Shown: positions 52,023-60,685 of the stretch, piece by piece
Numbering within the stretch: the stretch's first letter is position 1
Layout of the letters: each line of letters starts with the position of its first letter
Assembly: GCA_015058625.1 (NCBI GenBank)
Contig: SVCA01000003.1
Coordinates: 62,001-126,000, forward strand
Direction: 5' to 3'
Source of the DNA: Pseudoselenomonas ruminantium
GTDB taxonomy: Bacteria; Bacillota; Negativicutes; Selenomonadales; Selenomonadaceae
Length of the DNA: 64,000 nt
Program-made: the position numbers and the translations under genes
Notes under the pieces: generated by a model
Told to the model about the DNA's origin: nothing
What the model saw: only the letters and a program-made list of their open reading frames with translations
Database searches by the model: none

Positions 52023-52709
52023 TTAGTTCCTCGTTTCGTATTCTACCGGGTCTTCCACGCCGGCTTCGGCAAAGCCCTGCAGGCGCAGCTTGCAGCTATC
52101 ACAGACGCCGCAGGCCTTCTCGCCGCCCTTATAGCAGCTATGGGTAAACTGCAGAGGTGCTCCCAGTTTCGAGCCAAGCTGTACGATTTCCTTTTTGGAC
52201 AAATCCTGCAACGGCGTTTCAATCGTGATTTTTGTACCCTTAACAGCCGTAGCCGTAGTGGCGTAATCAGCCAGATTCTGGAACTTCTGAATGAATTCCG
52301 GGCGGCAATCCGGATAGCCGGAGTAGTCCACGGAGTTTACACCGATATAGACATGAGTTGCCCCCACGACTTCGGCATAGCCCATGGCATAGGACAGGAA
52401 AATCAGGTTGCGGGCGGGCACATAGGTAATGGGCACATCTTCCCGGTTGACATCCCCTTCCGGCACATCGATATGGCTGTCGGTCAGTGCAGAGCCGCCA
52501 ATGGCCTCCATATTGGTTTCGATAATCAGATGTTTGGGCACATTGTAGAATTCTGCGATTTTCTTCGCGCCTTCGAGCTCGATGCTGTGACGCTGATGAT
52601 AGTTGAAGCTGATGGGATATACTTCATAGCCTGCTTCCTTGGCCACAGCCATACAGGTACAGCTGTCAAGGCCGCCAGAGAGCAGCACGACTGCTTTTTC
52701 TTTTGCCAT
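52023..52709 (-). CDS. queC: 7-cyano-7-deazaguanine synthase QueC
   Basis: 228 residues from the ATG behind GGAGGAG; an extended frame to 52772 reaches into rpe and is discounted. PP-loop VVLLSGGLDSCTCM, FNYHQRHSIELE, and the zinc site CYKGGEKACGVCDSCKLR. It converts carboxy-deazaguanine to preQ0. FolE2 can supply the pathway's first intermediate; queD and queE are not in the window. Confidence 0.94.
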   Translation of the reverse strand: MAKEKAVVLLSGGLDSCTCMAVAKEAGYEVYPISFNYHQRHSIELEGAKKIAEFYNVPKHLIIETNMEAIGGSALTDSHIDVPEGDVNREDVPITYVPARNLIFLSYAMGYAEVVGATHVYIGVNSVDYSGYPDCRPEFIQKFQNLADYATTATAVKGTKITIETPLQDLSKKEIVQLGSKLGAPLQFTHSCYKGGEKACGVCDSCKLRLQGFAEAGVEDPVEYETRN

Positions 52710-52725
52710 TGTTAAATCTCCTCCA

Positions 52726-53370
52726 TTAACCACGAATGGCCTTGATGGCTGCGGCCACATCCTCGGCACCATAGATGGCCGAACCGGCTACCAGCACATT
52801 GGCCCCGGCTTCCTGCACGAGCTTGCTGGTTTCGGCATTGATGCCTCCATCCACTTCGATGTCGCAGGTAAAGCCCATATCCTTAATCGTATGGTAGAGC
52901 ATGTGAATCTTCTCGAGCTGGGATGCGATAAACTTCTGGCCTCCAAAGCCCGGGTTTACCGTCATAATCAGCACCATATCCACATCCGGCAGGATTTCTT
53001 CAATCATCGAAAGCGGCGTGCCGGGATTCAGCGCGATACCAGCCTTGCAGCCGGCAGCCTTAATCTGCTGGATGATGCGGTGATGATGGCGGGCAGCCTC
53101 CCAATGGAAGGTGATGATATCAGCGCCAGCTTCGGCAAAGGTTTCAATATGCGTTTCCGGATGTTCCACCATGAGATGCACATCAAAAACAGCTTTGCTG
53201 GTCGGACGCAGGCTTTTTACCACCAGAGAACCCAGCGTGATATTGGGCACGAAGGTGCCGTCCATTACATCAATATGAATGTATTCCGCACCGGCATCGG
53301 TTACTTTCTTGACATCATCCGCCAGATGAGCAAAATCTGCCGACAAAATGGAGGGTGCAATTTTAATCAT
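52726..53370 (-). CDS. rpe: Ribulose-phosphate 3-epimerase
   Basis: 214 residues, a TIM barrel with all landmarks: IAPSILSADFAHL, HIDVMDGTFVPN (catalytic D), FDVHLMVEHPE, VNPGFGGQKFI and EVDGGINAET (second catalytic D). It interconverts ribulose-5-P and xylulose-5-P. It overlaps the rsgA stop by 4 nt, the conserved Firmicutes order. Confidence 0.95.
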   Translation of the reverse strand: MIKIAPSILSADFAHLADDVKKVTDAGAEYIHIDVMDGTFVPNITLGSLVVKSLRPTSKAVFDVHLMVEHPETHIETFAEAGADIITFHWEAARHHHRIIQQIKAAGCKAGIALNPGTPLSMIEEILPDVDMVLIMTVNPGFGGQKFIASQLEKIHMLYHTIKDMGFTCDIEVDGGINAETSKLVQEAGANVLVAGSAIYGAEDVAAAIKAIRG

Positions 53371-54275
53371 TTATATTCCTTCTTTCGTTTCAACTGTTGC
53401 GCTTCCTGAATTTCTTTATAAATGGCCTCGTAGGCCTCATACCGTTCCTGAGAGATTTCCCCTTCTGTCAATGCGGCCTTGATGCCGCAGTCCGGTTCAT
53501 GGGTGTGGCTGCAGGGAGCAAAGCGGCACTTGCCCAGATACGGACGGAACTCGGGGAAAAAGTTTGCCAATTCTTCCAAGGGAATCTCCCCCAGTTCCAT
53601 GGCACTGAATCCCGGCGTATCCACGATAAAGCCCTGCTCATAAGGCAAAAGCTCCGCCACGCGGGTCGTATGTTTGCCCCGCTTAATCTTGTCGCTGACC
53701 TGACCCGTCGCTAAGGAAAGGCGGTCATCTATGGCATTGAGCAGGGAGGATTTGCCGACACCGGAGGGCCCGGCAAATACGGTGGTTTCGCCTGCCAGTG
53801 CTTCCTTGAGTTCTGCCATGCCCTGCTTTTCCTTGGCGGACACACGCAGGACGCGGTAACCAGCCTGCTCGTAGAGGTTCAGGAAGTCGGCGATATCACC
53901 ACAATGCAAATCCGCTTTATTGACACAGATAAGGATGTTCTTAAGGCCTGACCATTCCGCCAGCACCAAGAAACGATTCAACAAAAGCGGATGTAAATCC
54001 GGCTGTGCCGCGGCAAAAGTCAGAATGACCTGCGTTACGTTAGCGACAGCAGGACGGCGCAGCATGCTTTCGCGGGGCAGCTGTTCTTCCACCACGCCCG
54101 TGCCGTCCGGCAGCCTGCCGATAAGCACCTTGTCGCCGGGCACTACGCCCTGACTCCTGCGCGTTTTCTTGAACTTGCCCCGCAGCTTGCAGGCCACCAG
54201 TTCGCTGTCTGTATTGGTCTGGACATAGAAGAAGCTGTTATAGGCCTTGATTACCCGGCCTTCCTCTAATTGCAT
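53367..54275 (-). CDS. rsgA: Ribosome small-subunit GTPase RsgA
   Basis: 302 residues: OB fold (1-70), circularly permuted GTPase with NKAD (119-122), GPSGVGKSS (169-177) and DTPGF (219-223), then a zinc site C-x6-C-x-H-x5-C (FAPCSHTHEPDC). It helps 30S maturation. It lies between the PASTA kinase and rpe, as in Bacillus. Confidence 0.95.
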   Translation of the reverse strand: MQLEEGRVIKAYNSFFYVQTNTDSELVACKLRGKFKKTRRSQGVVPGDKVLIGRLPDGTGVVEEQLPRESMLRRPAVANVTQVILTFAAAQPDLHPLLLNRFLVLAEWSGLKNILICVNKADLHCGDIADFLNLYEQAGYRVLRVSAKEKQGMAELKEALAGETTVFAGPSGVGKSSLLNAIDDRLSLATGQVSDKIKRGKHTTRVAELLPYEQGFIVDTPGFSAMELGEIPLEELANFFPEFRPYLGKCRFAPCSHTHEPDCGIKAALTEGEISQERYEAYEAIYKEIQEAQQLKRKKEYK

Positions 54276-54306
54276 AAATGCTCCTCCCTAATCAATTAAC
54301 ACCATC

Positions 54307-56067
54307 TCAGCGGCTCTTGCTGCTTTCATTTGGCTTTGGTGCCACAGTTTCCTGTTTGCCGCTGTCCTTCTTGGTTGACTTGTCCGTTTTCTCCTCCGTG
54401 GTCTTGCCTGCTTCGGCTACCACAAGATGGATGGATTCACCCGTGAGGGCTTCGGCGCCGCCGCCAGGACTCTGGCTGATGACCGTGCCTTCCGCCTGCT
54501 TGCTGGCCTTGCGTTCCACACTGCCGACCTTGAATCCGGCGCTGGTCAGTGCCTTGCGGGCCGATTCAAGTGGCAGGCCCGTCACATCCGGTACAGAGGA
54601 TTTCTGTTCCTTCTTGCCCTTGCTGATAACCAAATCGACGGTTTCGCCACGGGTCACCCGGGTACCGACCCGCGGGTCCGTGCTGATAACTACACCGGCT
54701 TCTTCCGTATCGGAAGCCTTTTCCGTTATCAGGCCAATTTTCAGCCCCATCTTTTCGAGTTTGGCAATGGCATCTGCTTTCTTAAGGCCACGGATATCGG
54801 GCATTTCGATATTTTCGCCGCCCTTGCTGACCTTGATGGTAATCAGGCGTTCTTCCTTGACCTTGGCCCCGCCTTCGGGATTCTGGGAAATGACCATCCC
54901 CGCGGGAACTTCGGCGCTGAATTCTTCATCCACCTTGACCCGCAGACGCTTGTCTTCCAAAATCTGCTTGGCCAGTGTCATCTGCTTGCCGGTAACATCC
55001 GGCACTTCCACTTCGGCCGTGCTCCAGAACTTGCCGAAGCTCAGGAAGGCCCCCACAAAGAAGCCCATCATCAGCACCATGACCAGACCGGCGACGAACT
55101 TCTTGGACTTGAAGATGGATTTATCTTCCTCTTCTTCCTCGTCATAAGCCGGCTGTGCATAACGCTCACTGCGGACTGCCAGCGGCGATTCCTGCACGCG
55201 GGGCAGTACCTGCGTAGCATAGGGGTCCGTAACACCAGCACTGTAACCGCCGAGCATCTGCTGTGCCTGCGTGATATCCTGCACGAGTTCGCTGCTGCTC
55301 GGACGCATGTTGGCATCCTTCTGCATCGCACGGGCCACAATGGCTTCTACCACCGGCGGGATGGATTCATCGAGCTGACGCACCGAGCGCGGCTGCTCCT
55401 GCAAATGTTTCATGGCAATGCTGACCGGCGTTTCGCCCGTGAAGGGCAGCTGACCCGTCAGCATTTCATACATGACGACACCCAGCGCATAGACATCCGA
55501 ACGGGGCGTAATCATGGTTCCCTTGGCCTGTTCCGGGGAGAAGTAATGAACGGAGCCTACCACATTGCCCGTATAGGTCATGGTGGATTCCGTCACTGCC
55601 CGGGCGATGCCAAAATCTGCCACCTTGGCACTGCCGTCAGCCATCATCAAAATGTTATGCGGCTTGATGTCACAGTGCACGAGGTTATTGGCATGGGCAT
55701 GAGCCAGCGCGCTGGCAATATCCCGGGCCACATGGAGGGCATCGGCCACGCTAAGATGGCCTTCCTGTTTGATGCGGTCCTTCAAGGTGCTCCCCGGCAC
55801 GTATTCCATGACGATATAATGGTCATCGCCCATTACGCCAACATCATAGATATTGACAATATTCGGATGCGAGAGTTTGGCTGCCGCCTGAGCTTCTCGA
55901 TGGAATTTTTGAATGAATTCCGTATCCCGCTTAAACTGTTCATGGAGGATTTTGACCGCTACTGTGCGGTCAAGCAGTATATCTCTGGCCTTATACACAT
56001 CAGCCATGCCGCCGCCGCCAATGAGCTCCTGCAATTCATATCGATTATCCAAGACACGCTGGTTCAT
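54307..56067 (-). CDS. prkC: PASTA-domain Ser/Thr protein kinase (PrkC/StkP type)
   Basis: 586 residues. Kinase domain 10-275: IGGGGMADVYKA, K39 in AVKIL, catalytic VHCDIKPHNIL, DFGIA and APE-like SPEQ. Juxtamembrane region, one helix near 330-350 (GLVMVLMMGFFVGAFLSF), then three extracytoplasmic PASTA repeats (VPDVTGKQMTLAKQIL, MPDIRGLKKADAIAKL, VPDVTGLPLESARKAL) and a charged tail. PASTA kinases sense muropeptides and control growth and division. The cognate PP2C phosphatase, PBP and SEDS genes lie just upstream. Confidence 0.95.
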   Translation of the reverse strand: MNQRVLDNRYELQELIGGGGMADVYKARDILLDRTVAVKILHEQFKRDTEFIQKFHREAQAAAKLSHPNIVNIYDVGVMGDDHYIVMEYVPGSTLKDRIKQEGHLSVADALHVARDIASALAHAHANNLVHCDIKPHNILMMADGSAKVADFGIARAVTESTMTYTGNVVGSVHYFSPEQAKGTMITPRSDVYALGVVMYEMLTGQLPFTGETPVSIAMKHLQEQPRSVRQLDESIPPVVEAIVARAMQKDANMRPSSSELVQDITQAQQMLGGYSAGVTDPYATQVLPRVQESPLAVRSERYAQPAYDEEEEEDKSIFKSKKFVAGLVMVLMMGFFVGAFLSFGKFWSTAEVEVPDVTGKQMTLAKQILEDKRLRVKVDEEFSAEVPAGMVISQNPEGGAKVKEERLITIKVSKGGENIEMPDIRGLKKADAIAKLEKMGLKIGLITEKASDTEEAGVVISTDPRVGTRVTRGETVDLVISKGKKEQKSSVPDVTGLPLESARKALTSAGFKVGSVERKASKQAEGTVISQSPGGGAEALTGESIHLVVAEAGKTTEEKTDKSTKKDSGKQETVAPKPNESSKSR

Positions 56068-56098
56068 TGAATTTCTCCTTCCCCAAGGCTTTCTATGA

Positions 56099-57496
56099 TT
56101 AATTTTGTAAACTCAGGATTATTTTCCGGGCGATAGGTGCCGCTACTTTGCCGCCACCACCGCCGTTTTCCACAATAATGGCAAAGGCGATGTTACGGTT
56201 GCGCAATTTTGCCGAGCCGATAAACCAGGCATGGTCCTCACCGTGAGGATTCTCTGCCGTACCGGTCTTGCCAGCCACTTCCACGCCGCTGACCTGGGCA
56301 GCCTTGCCCGTGCCCTTGGTCACTACATCTTCCATATAGCTGTGGATTTTGGCAGCCATGGCTTCAGTCGTTACCGTCAGCCATTTTTCAGGGCTGGCAC
56401 GATGTACCACCAGACCGCCAGGCGTGATGACCTCCTGCACGAGGTATGGCTTCATCACCGTGCCGCCATGAGCATAAGCCGCAGCCATCATGGCCATATG
56501 CATGGGCGTTACGAGCAGGGAACTCTGACCGATAGCCGTCTGGGCCTGGTCGCCAGTCCCCAGCTTGCCAAACTCCGGCAGATGGGAGGCCGTCATGACG
56601 ATTTCCCCGCCAATTGACTTGTCAAAACCAAAGCGCTCAAAGGCCTTCTTGAGTTTGGCATCCCCCAGGCGCATGCCCAAGGTGCCAAAGGTCACATTAC
56701 AGGATTCCGTCAAGGCTTTGCGCAAATTCACCCGATTGTGAATTTCCCCATGACTTTCCTGAATGCTGTGACCGCCGCCTACATCCAGAACGCCGGGGCA
56801 GTCAAACGTTTCCTGCTCGTTGGTCACATCTTCCGTCAGCGCGGCATCCGCAATCATGGGCTTAATGGTAGAACCCGGCGGGTAAAGGCCCTGCACCGTG
56901 CGGTTCAATAACGGGCCGCCCGCTTCCTGGGACATAGCCTTCCAGTTGGCCTCCACATTGTTGGGGTCATAGGCCGGCGAGCTGACCATCGCCAGCACCG
57001 CCCCAGTATCCACATCGAGCACCACAACGGCACCCTTGCGCCCGTCCAAGCCGTCATAAGCGGCCTGCTGGGCATCGGCTTCAATCGTGGTCTTGAGGTC
57101 ATTGCCGCGGTCAGTCTGCAGCAGCTGGGATAACGGGCCCAGCTTGCTCATATCGGCGGTAAGCCCCAAAAGCTCCCGATTGGCATGGCCTTCCAACCCG
57201 GCGCTGCCGATATTTTCACCGTTATAGCCGGTAATATGGGCCATGACTTCTCCCTGCGGATAGCTGCGGGTGCCATCATTCTGCGTCTGGGCCATAACCC
57301 GCCCATGCGCATCGAAGATGGTCCCCCGGCGGATATCGGCCTTGGCCGCTGCCGCCCGCATATTCAGCGGATTTTCCGCCAGTTCCTGCCCTTCCCAAAC
57401 AGCCAGATAGCCGATATAGAGGGAAAGCACCGCTACCATCACGAGCAGAAAGGCACCGACCTGCAATATTTGCCGTTTTAATTTCCAGTCAGACAT
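56099..57496 (-). CDS. Class B penicillin-binding protein (PbpA-like transpeptidase)
   Basis: 465 residues: a short cytoplasmic start, one helix (about 12-32) and a transpeptidase domain with SxxK S209-TIK212, SxN S265-C-N267 and KTG 410-412. The N-terminal non-catalytic domain is short, as in mycobacterial PbpA rather than the long FtsI/PBP2 forms. It cross-links peptidoglycan and is paired with the SEDS polymerase gene, which it overlaps by 8 nt. Confidence 0.92.
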   Translation of the reverse strand: MSDWKLKRQILQVGAFLLVMVAVLSLYIGYLAVWEGQELAENPLNMRAAAAKADIRRGTIFDAHGRVMAQTQNDGTRSYPQGEVMAHITGYNGENIGSAGLEGHANRELLGLTADMSKLGPLSQLLQTDRGNDLKTTIEADAQQAAYDGLDGRKGAVVVLDVDTGAVLAMVSSPAYDPNNVEANWKAMSQEAGGPLLNRTVQGLYPPGSTIKPMIADAALTEDVTNEQETFDCPGVLDVGGGHSIQESHGEIHNRVNLRKALTESCNVTFGTLGMRLGDAKLKKAFERFGFDKSIGGEIVMTASHLPEFGKLGTGDQAQTAIGQSSLLVTPMHMAMMAAAYAHGGTVMKPYLVQEVITPGGLVVHRASPEKWLTVTTEAMAAKIHSYMEDVVTKGTGKAAQVSGVEVAGKTGTAENPHGEDHAWFIGSAKLRNRNIAFAIIVENGGGGGKVAAPIARKIILSLQN

Positions 57497-58760
57497 TTTT
57501 CTGCTCCTTGGTTAATGATAACAACAGCGCCAGCAGGATAAAGCTGGACACCATAGAACTGCCGCCGTAACTCACAAAGGGCAAGGTAATGCCCGTCAGC
57601 GGCAGGAATTTTGTCACACCGGCAATAATGATAAACATCTGCAGCAGAATCAATACACCACAACCTGCCATCAATAGCGCCTCCGTGGTGTTCTTTAACT
57701 TCAAAGCACCTTTGATTCCCCGCCAGAAGAGCAAGGCATAACAGATGATAAGCATAAGGCCTGCCGTAAGGCCCATCTCCTCCACAATGGCCGAGAAGAT
57801 AAAGTCCGTGTGCACTTCGGGGATAAAGCCGGGATGACCGAAGCCAAAGCCCGTGCCCCAAAGGCCGCCTGTGCCGATGGCAAAGAGCGACTGCACCACC
57901 TGATAGGCCATGCCGTTGGGGTCAGCCCACGGGTCAAGCCAGATATCAAAGCGCACCCGCACATGACCAAACATCGCATAGCTGGCTGCCGCCGCGATAC
58001 CCATAAAAGCCAGCGCCAAGAACACATAGGACTTGCTGCCTGTAGCCATATAGGTCATAAGCACCGCCATGCCGAAGAACAGCAGGGCCGAGCCCAAATC
58101 CTTCTCCACGACGAACATCAGTACCGCCATGCCCCAGATGCAAATGAGGGGTGCGATAAACCGCAGGGGCGGCAGACGCAGGAACAGGATTTTATGGGCA
58201 GGCAAAGTCAGAACCCGCCGATGGTCGGACAGGTACGAGGCCAAAAAGAACAAGAGGATAATCTTGCCAAATTCCGAAGGCTGCAAGGATACCGGCCCAA
58301 GTACCAGCCAGTTCTTGCTGCCGCCGATTTCCGTACCGAACAGCAGTGGCAGCCCCAGCAGGAACACACAGCCTATGCCCAGCAGATAGGGATAGTTAAG
58401 CATGCGCCGGATTTTCGGCCAGAGCCGAATGACGAAGAACATCACGAGCATGGCAATGCAGAGCCACTGCATCTGCCGTAAAAGCAGTGCCGGTTTCAGC
58501 CGGGCAATTTCCACGAGGCCGATGCTCACGAGCATCAGAATAATCGGCAGGATAAAGGTATCGAGCTTGCGGCGGATAACCACCATCTGAATGACGATGG
58601 TCAAAAAGATGGCCACAAGTAAATACGGTACATAAGTCAAAGGGTCCTGCAAGGTGTTACTCGTCACCTTTTGCATGGCGCCCTGCATCTTTAAGTATAA
58701 CACCGTCATACCACAGAGGAAAATCCCCAAAGGTGCCGTTAGAAGTCCCCAGTTTCTCAT
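57489..58760 (-). CDS. SEDS-family peptidoglycan polymerase (FtsW/RodA/SpoVE)
   Basis: 423 residues, about ten helices. Landmarks: QPSEFGKIILLFFLASYL, VEKDLGSALLFFGMAVLM (catalytic-site D), RFDIWLDPWADPNGMAYQ, and the C-terminal LPLTGITLPFVSYGGSSMV. It polymerises glycan strands with the class B PBP encoded downstream. By position it corresponds to RodA of the actinobacterial cluster; a division role cannot be excluded. Confidence 0.93.
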   Translation of the reverse strand: MRNWGLLTAPLGIFLCGMTVLYLKMQGAMQKVTSNTLQDPLTYVPYLLVAIFLTIVIQMVVIRRKLDTFILPIILMLVSIGLVEIARLKPALLLRQMQWLCIAMLVMFFVIRLWPKIRRMLNYPYLLGIGCVFLLGLPLLFGTEIGGSKNWLVLGPVSLQPSEFGKIILLFFLASYLSDHRRVLTLPAHKILFLRLPPLRFIAPLICIWGMAVLMFVVEKDLGSALLFFGMAVLMTYMATGSKSYVFLALAFMGIAAAASYAMFGHVRVRFDIWLDPWADPNGMAYQVVQSLFAIGTGGLWGTGFGFGHPGFIPEVHTDFIFSAIVEEMGLTAGLMLIICYALLFWRGIKGALKLKNTTEALLMAGCGVLILLQMFIIIAGVTKFLPLTGITLPFVSYGGSSMVSSFILLALLLSLTKEQKNV

Positions 58761-59482
58761 AGGAGGCTCACCACCACAGCAGTAACATTATCGGTGCCTC
58801 CGCCGGAAAGCGCGGCATCTACCAATGCTCTGGCAGGATTCTCTGTGCCTGCCCGGAGCAACTGGACGATTTCCTCATCGGGCACATGCTTCATGAGCCC
58901 GTCCGTAGCCAATAGGAAGATATCGCCTCCGCGCACCGCGAGCTGACCGCTGTCCACGGGCAGATTCTCCAAAGCGCCTACGGCTCTGGTCAGCATATTG
59001 CGCTGCGGATGCGTCTTGGCCTCCTCAGGCGTGATGGTGCCTTCCCGCACCAAATCTTCCACATAGGAATGGTCCCGGGTAATCTGCTCCAACACCATAC
59101 TGCCCTGTCTGAGGACATAGAGGCGGCTGTCCCCTACATGAGCCCAGCTGCCACTGTCGGACTGGTCATCAATATGGAGCAAAGTCGCTGTTGTGCCCAT
59201 GCCCTCACAGCCGGGATGTTCCACCACATATTGGCGGATGGCACGATTGGCCTGTATCACGGCCTGACACAAATCGTCTTCCCCGACGCTTTCCCGGCCA
59301 GATAACATTTCCCGGACTGTATCCACCAGCATCTGACTGGCCACGTCGCCTGCTGCTTCGCCGCCCATGCCGTCTGCTACGGCATAGACATGGACATTTT
59401 CCAAAACCGCCAGATTGTCCTCATTGCCTTTGCGCACTAAGCCCACATCGGTGGCTTCATATACTTGCTGCAATTCGTTCAC
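58757..59482 (-). CDS. PP2C-family Ser/Thr phosphatase (PrpC/Stp/PstP type)
   Basis: 241 residues. PPM motifs: DVGLVRKGNEDN, VADGMGGEAAGDVAS (metal-binding D and G), LLATDGLMKHVPDEE and GGGTDNVTAVVVSL. It dephosphorylates targets of the PASTA kinase. The start overlaps the fhaB-like gene by 4 nt, and its own end overlaps the SEDS gene by 4 nt. Confidence 0.94.
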   Translation of the reverse strand: MNELQQVYEATDVGLVRKGNEDNLAVLENVHVYAVADGMGGEAAGDVASQMLVDTVREMLSGRESVGEDDLCQAVIQANRAIRQYVVEHPGCEGMGTTATLLHIDDQSDSGSWAHVGDSRLYVLRQGSMVLEQITRDHSYVEDLVREGTITPEEAKTHPQRNMLTRAVGALENLPVDSGQLAVRGGDIFLLATDGLMKHVPDEEIVQLLRAGTENPARALVDAALSGGGTDNVTAVVVSLL

Positions 59483-59934
59483 CTCTCGAACCTTAGGGTA
59501 ACCATGCCAATACGGATTTCATCACCAGGTTTCAGATAAGCCCGGCCCTCCAATGGCTGACCATTTACATAAGTATGGTTCACACTGCCCAAATCCTCAA
59601 TAACATATTGGGCACCATGGAGAAAAATCGTGGCATGGCGGTGGGAAACAAAATTTTCGGGAATGCGTATATCATTTTCCGCACCCCGGCCAATGGTTAT
59701 TTCCTCCTGGAATGCAAACCGCCGTCCCTGCAGTTCCTCCTCGCTGGCTTCCACCACCGTGAGCAACGCCTCATTCTGCCTTACTGCGGGCTTGTGCTGG
59801 CGCTTCATTTCCTTCTTGACCTCGCCGAACATCTTGCGGGACAGGCTGACGGTAAAATAAATCAGCCACAGAAGCATGCCATATTCCAGCGCTACCCTGG
59901 CCACCTTGATGGCCATTGCCGCACCTTGCATCAA
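59479..59934 (-). CDS. FHA-domain membrane protein (FhaB/FipA-like)
   Basis: 151 residues: one N-terminal helix (VALEYGMLLWLIYFTVSL), a basic linker, then an FHA domain from about residue 75 with ITIGRGAENDIRIP, VSHRHATIF and NHTYVNGQPL. FHA domains bind phosphothreonine, probably on the PASTA kinase or its targets. The layout matches FhaB of Actinobacteria. Confidence 0.9.
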   Translation of the reverse strand: MMQGAAMAIKVARVALEYGMLLWLIYFTVSLSRKMFGEVKKEMKRQHKPAVRQNEALLTVVEASEEELQGRRFAFQEEITIGRGAENDIRIPENFVSHRHATIFLHGAQYVIEDLGSVNHTYVNGQPLEGRAYLKPGDEIRIGMVTLRFER

Positions 59935-60683
59935 ATCACCTCGTATAGTAATACCGTTGTTCCGATTTGGATTTCATCCCCTGAACACAGACATATGGAC
60001 TCCACCGGCTCACCGTTCACATAGGTGCCGTTGGTACTTTGCGCATCATAGAGCACGTGCCGGTGATTTTCATAGGCAATCCAGGCATGGAGCCGGGATG
60101 CCTTGGTGTCGGTGAGAATAAAATCGTTTTTCTCCCGGCGGCCGATATATATCTGCCCTTCGCCAAATTCCAGATACGCATCCATGTCCGGGCCTTCCAC
60201 CACCTTCAGCGAAGTAATCTTCACTTCCTGCGGCAGGTTGAGTGGCTGCTGGCTGCCCAGTTTGGGCTTGGCAAGCACCAGTGTATGGGGTTCTTCACAA
60301 GTCTCAGCCGGTGTTTCTTCCTCGGTGAAGCGCGCCTTTAACTCGAAGGTTCCACGCTGCTTTTCGCCATCGGCCTGACAGAGCACCGTCAACTTTCCCG
60401 GCATGATGTAGTCCTGCAAAATGACCTGTTTTTCTGCCACGGCATAAAGTTCATCCATAATCCGTCTGGCGCAGAGCCGCTGATAATCCTCCTTAGCCAG
60501 GAAGAATACATACTGATTGGGCACCTTGCGCCGTGGCTTGCCCTTGCCCTGACGAGCGATTTCCTTCTCCAGCGCCTTACTTAGTTCCACCGGTTCCAAA
60601 TCGCTACTGAACTTTTTGTTGAAGAAGCCTTCGATATGATTTTCCAAAAAGGACTCTAACTTGCCAATGCCCATAGAATTCAC
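59931..60683 (-). CDS. DUF3662 and FHA domain protein (FhaA-like)
   Basis: 250 residues. N-terminal DUF3662 (about 1-115: LESFLENHIEGFFNKKF, ELSKALEKEIARQGKGKP, PNQYVFFLAKED) and a C-terminal FHA domain (IYIGRREKNDFILTD, ASRLHAWIAYE, NGTYVNGEPV). This pairing is typical of FhaA, a regulator of cell wall synthesis through phosphothreonine binding. It overlaps the FhaB-like gene by 4 nt. Confidence 0.92.
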   Translation of the reverse strand: MNSMGIGKLESFLENHIEGFFNKKFSSDLEPVELSKALEKEIARQGKGKPRRKVPNQYVFFLAKEDYQRLCARRIMDELYAVAEKQVILQDYIMPGKLTVLCQADGEKQRGTFELKARFTEEETPAETCEEPHTLVLAKPKLGSQQPLNLPQEVKITSLKVVEGPDMDAYLEFGEGQIYIGRREKNDFILTDTKASRLHAWIAYENHRHVLYDAQSTNGTYVNGEPVESICLCSGDEIQIGTTVLLYEVI

Positions 60684-60685
60684 CT

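Noticed and set aside
52746..52772. Longer queC start at 52772
   Set aside because: The added residues are encoded inside rpe and precede a strong GGAGGAG site that fits the ATG at 52709.
54427..56070. 547-codon open frame antisense to the PASTA kinase
   Set aside because: It mirrors the kinase gene in a GC-rich complementary frame, has no ribosome-binding site, and its protein shows no domain. The kinase motifs are unambiguous.
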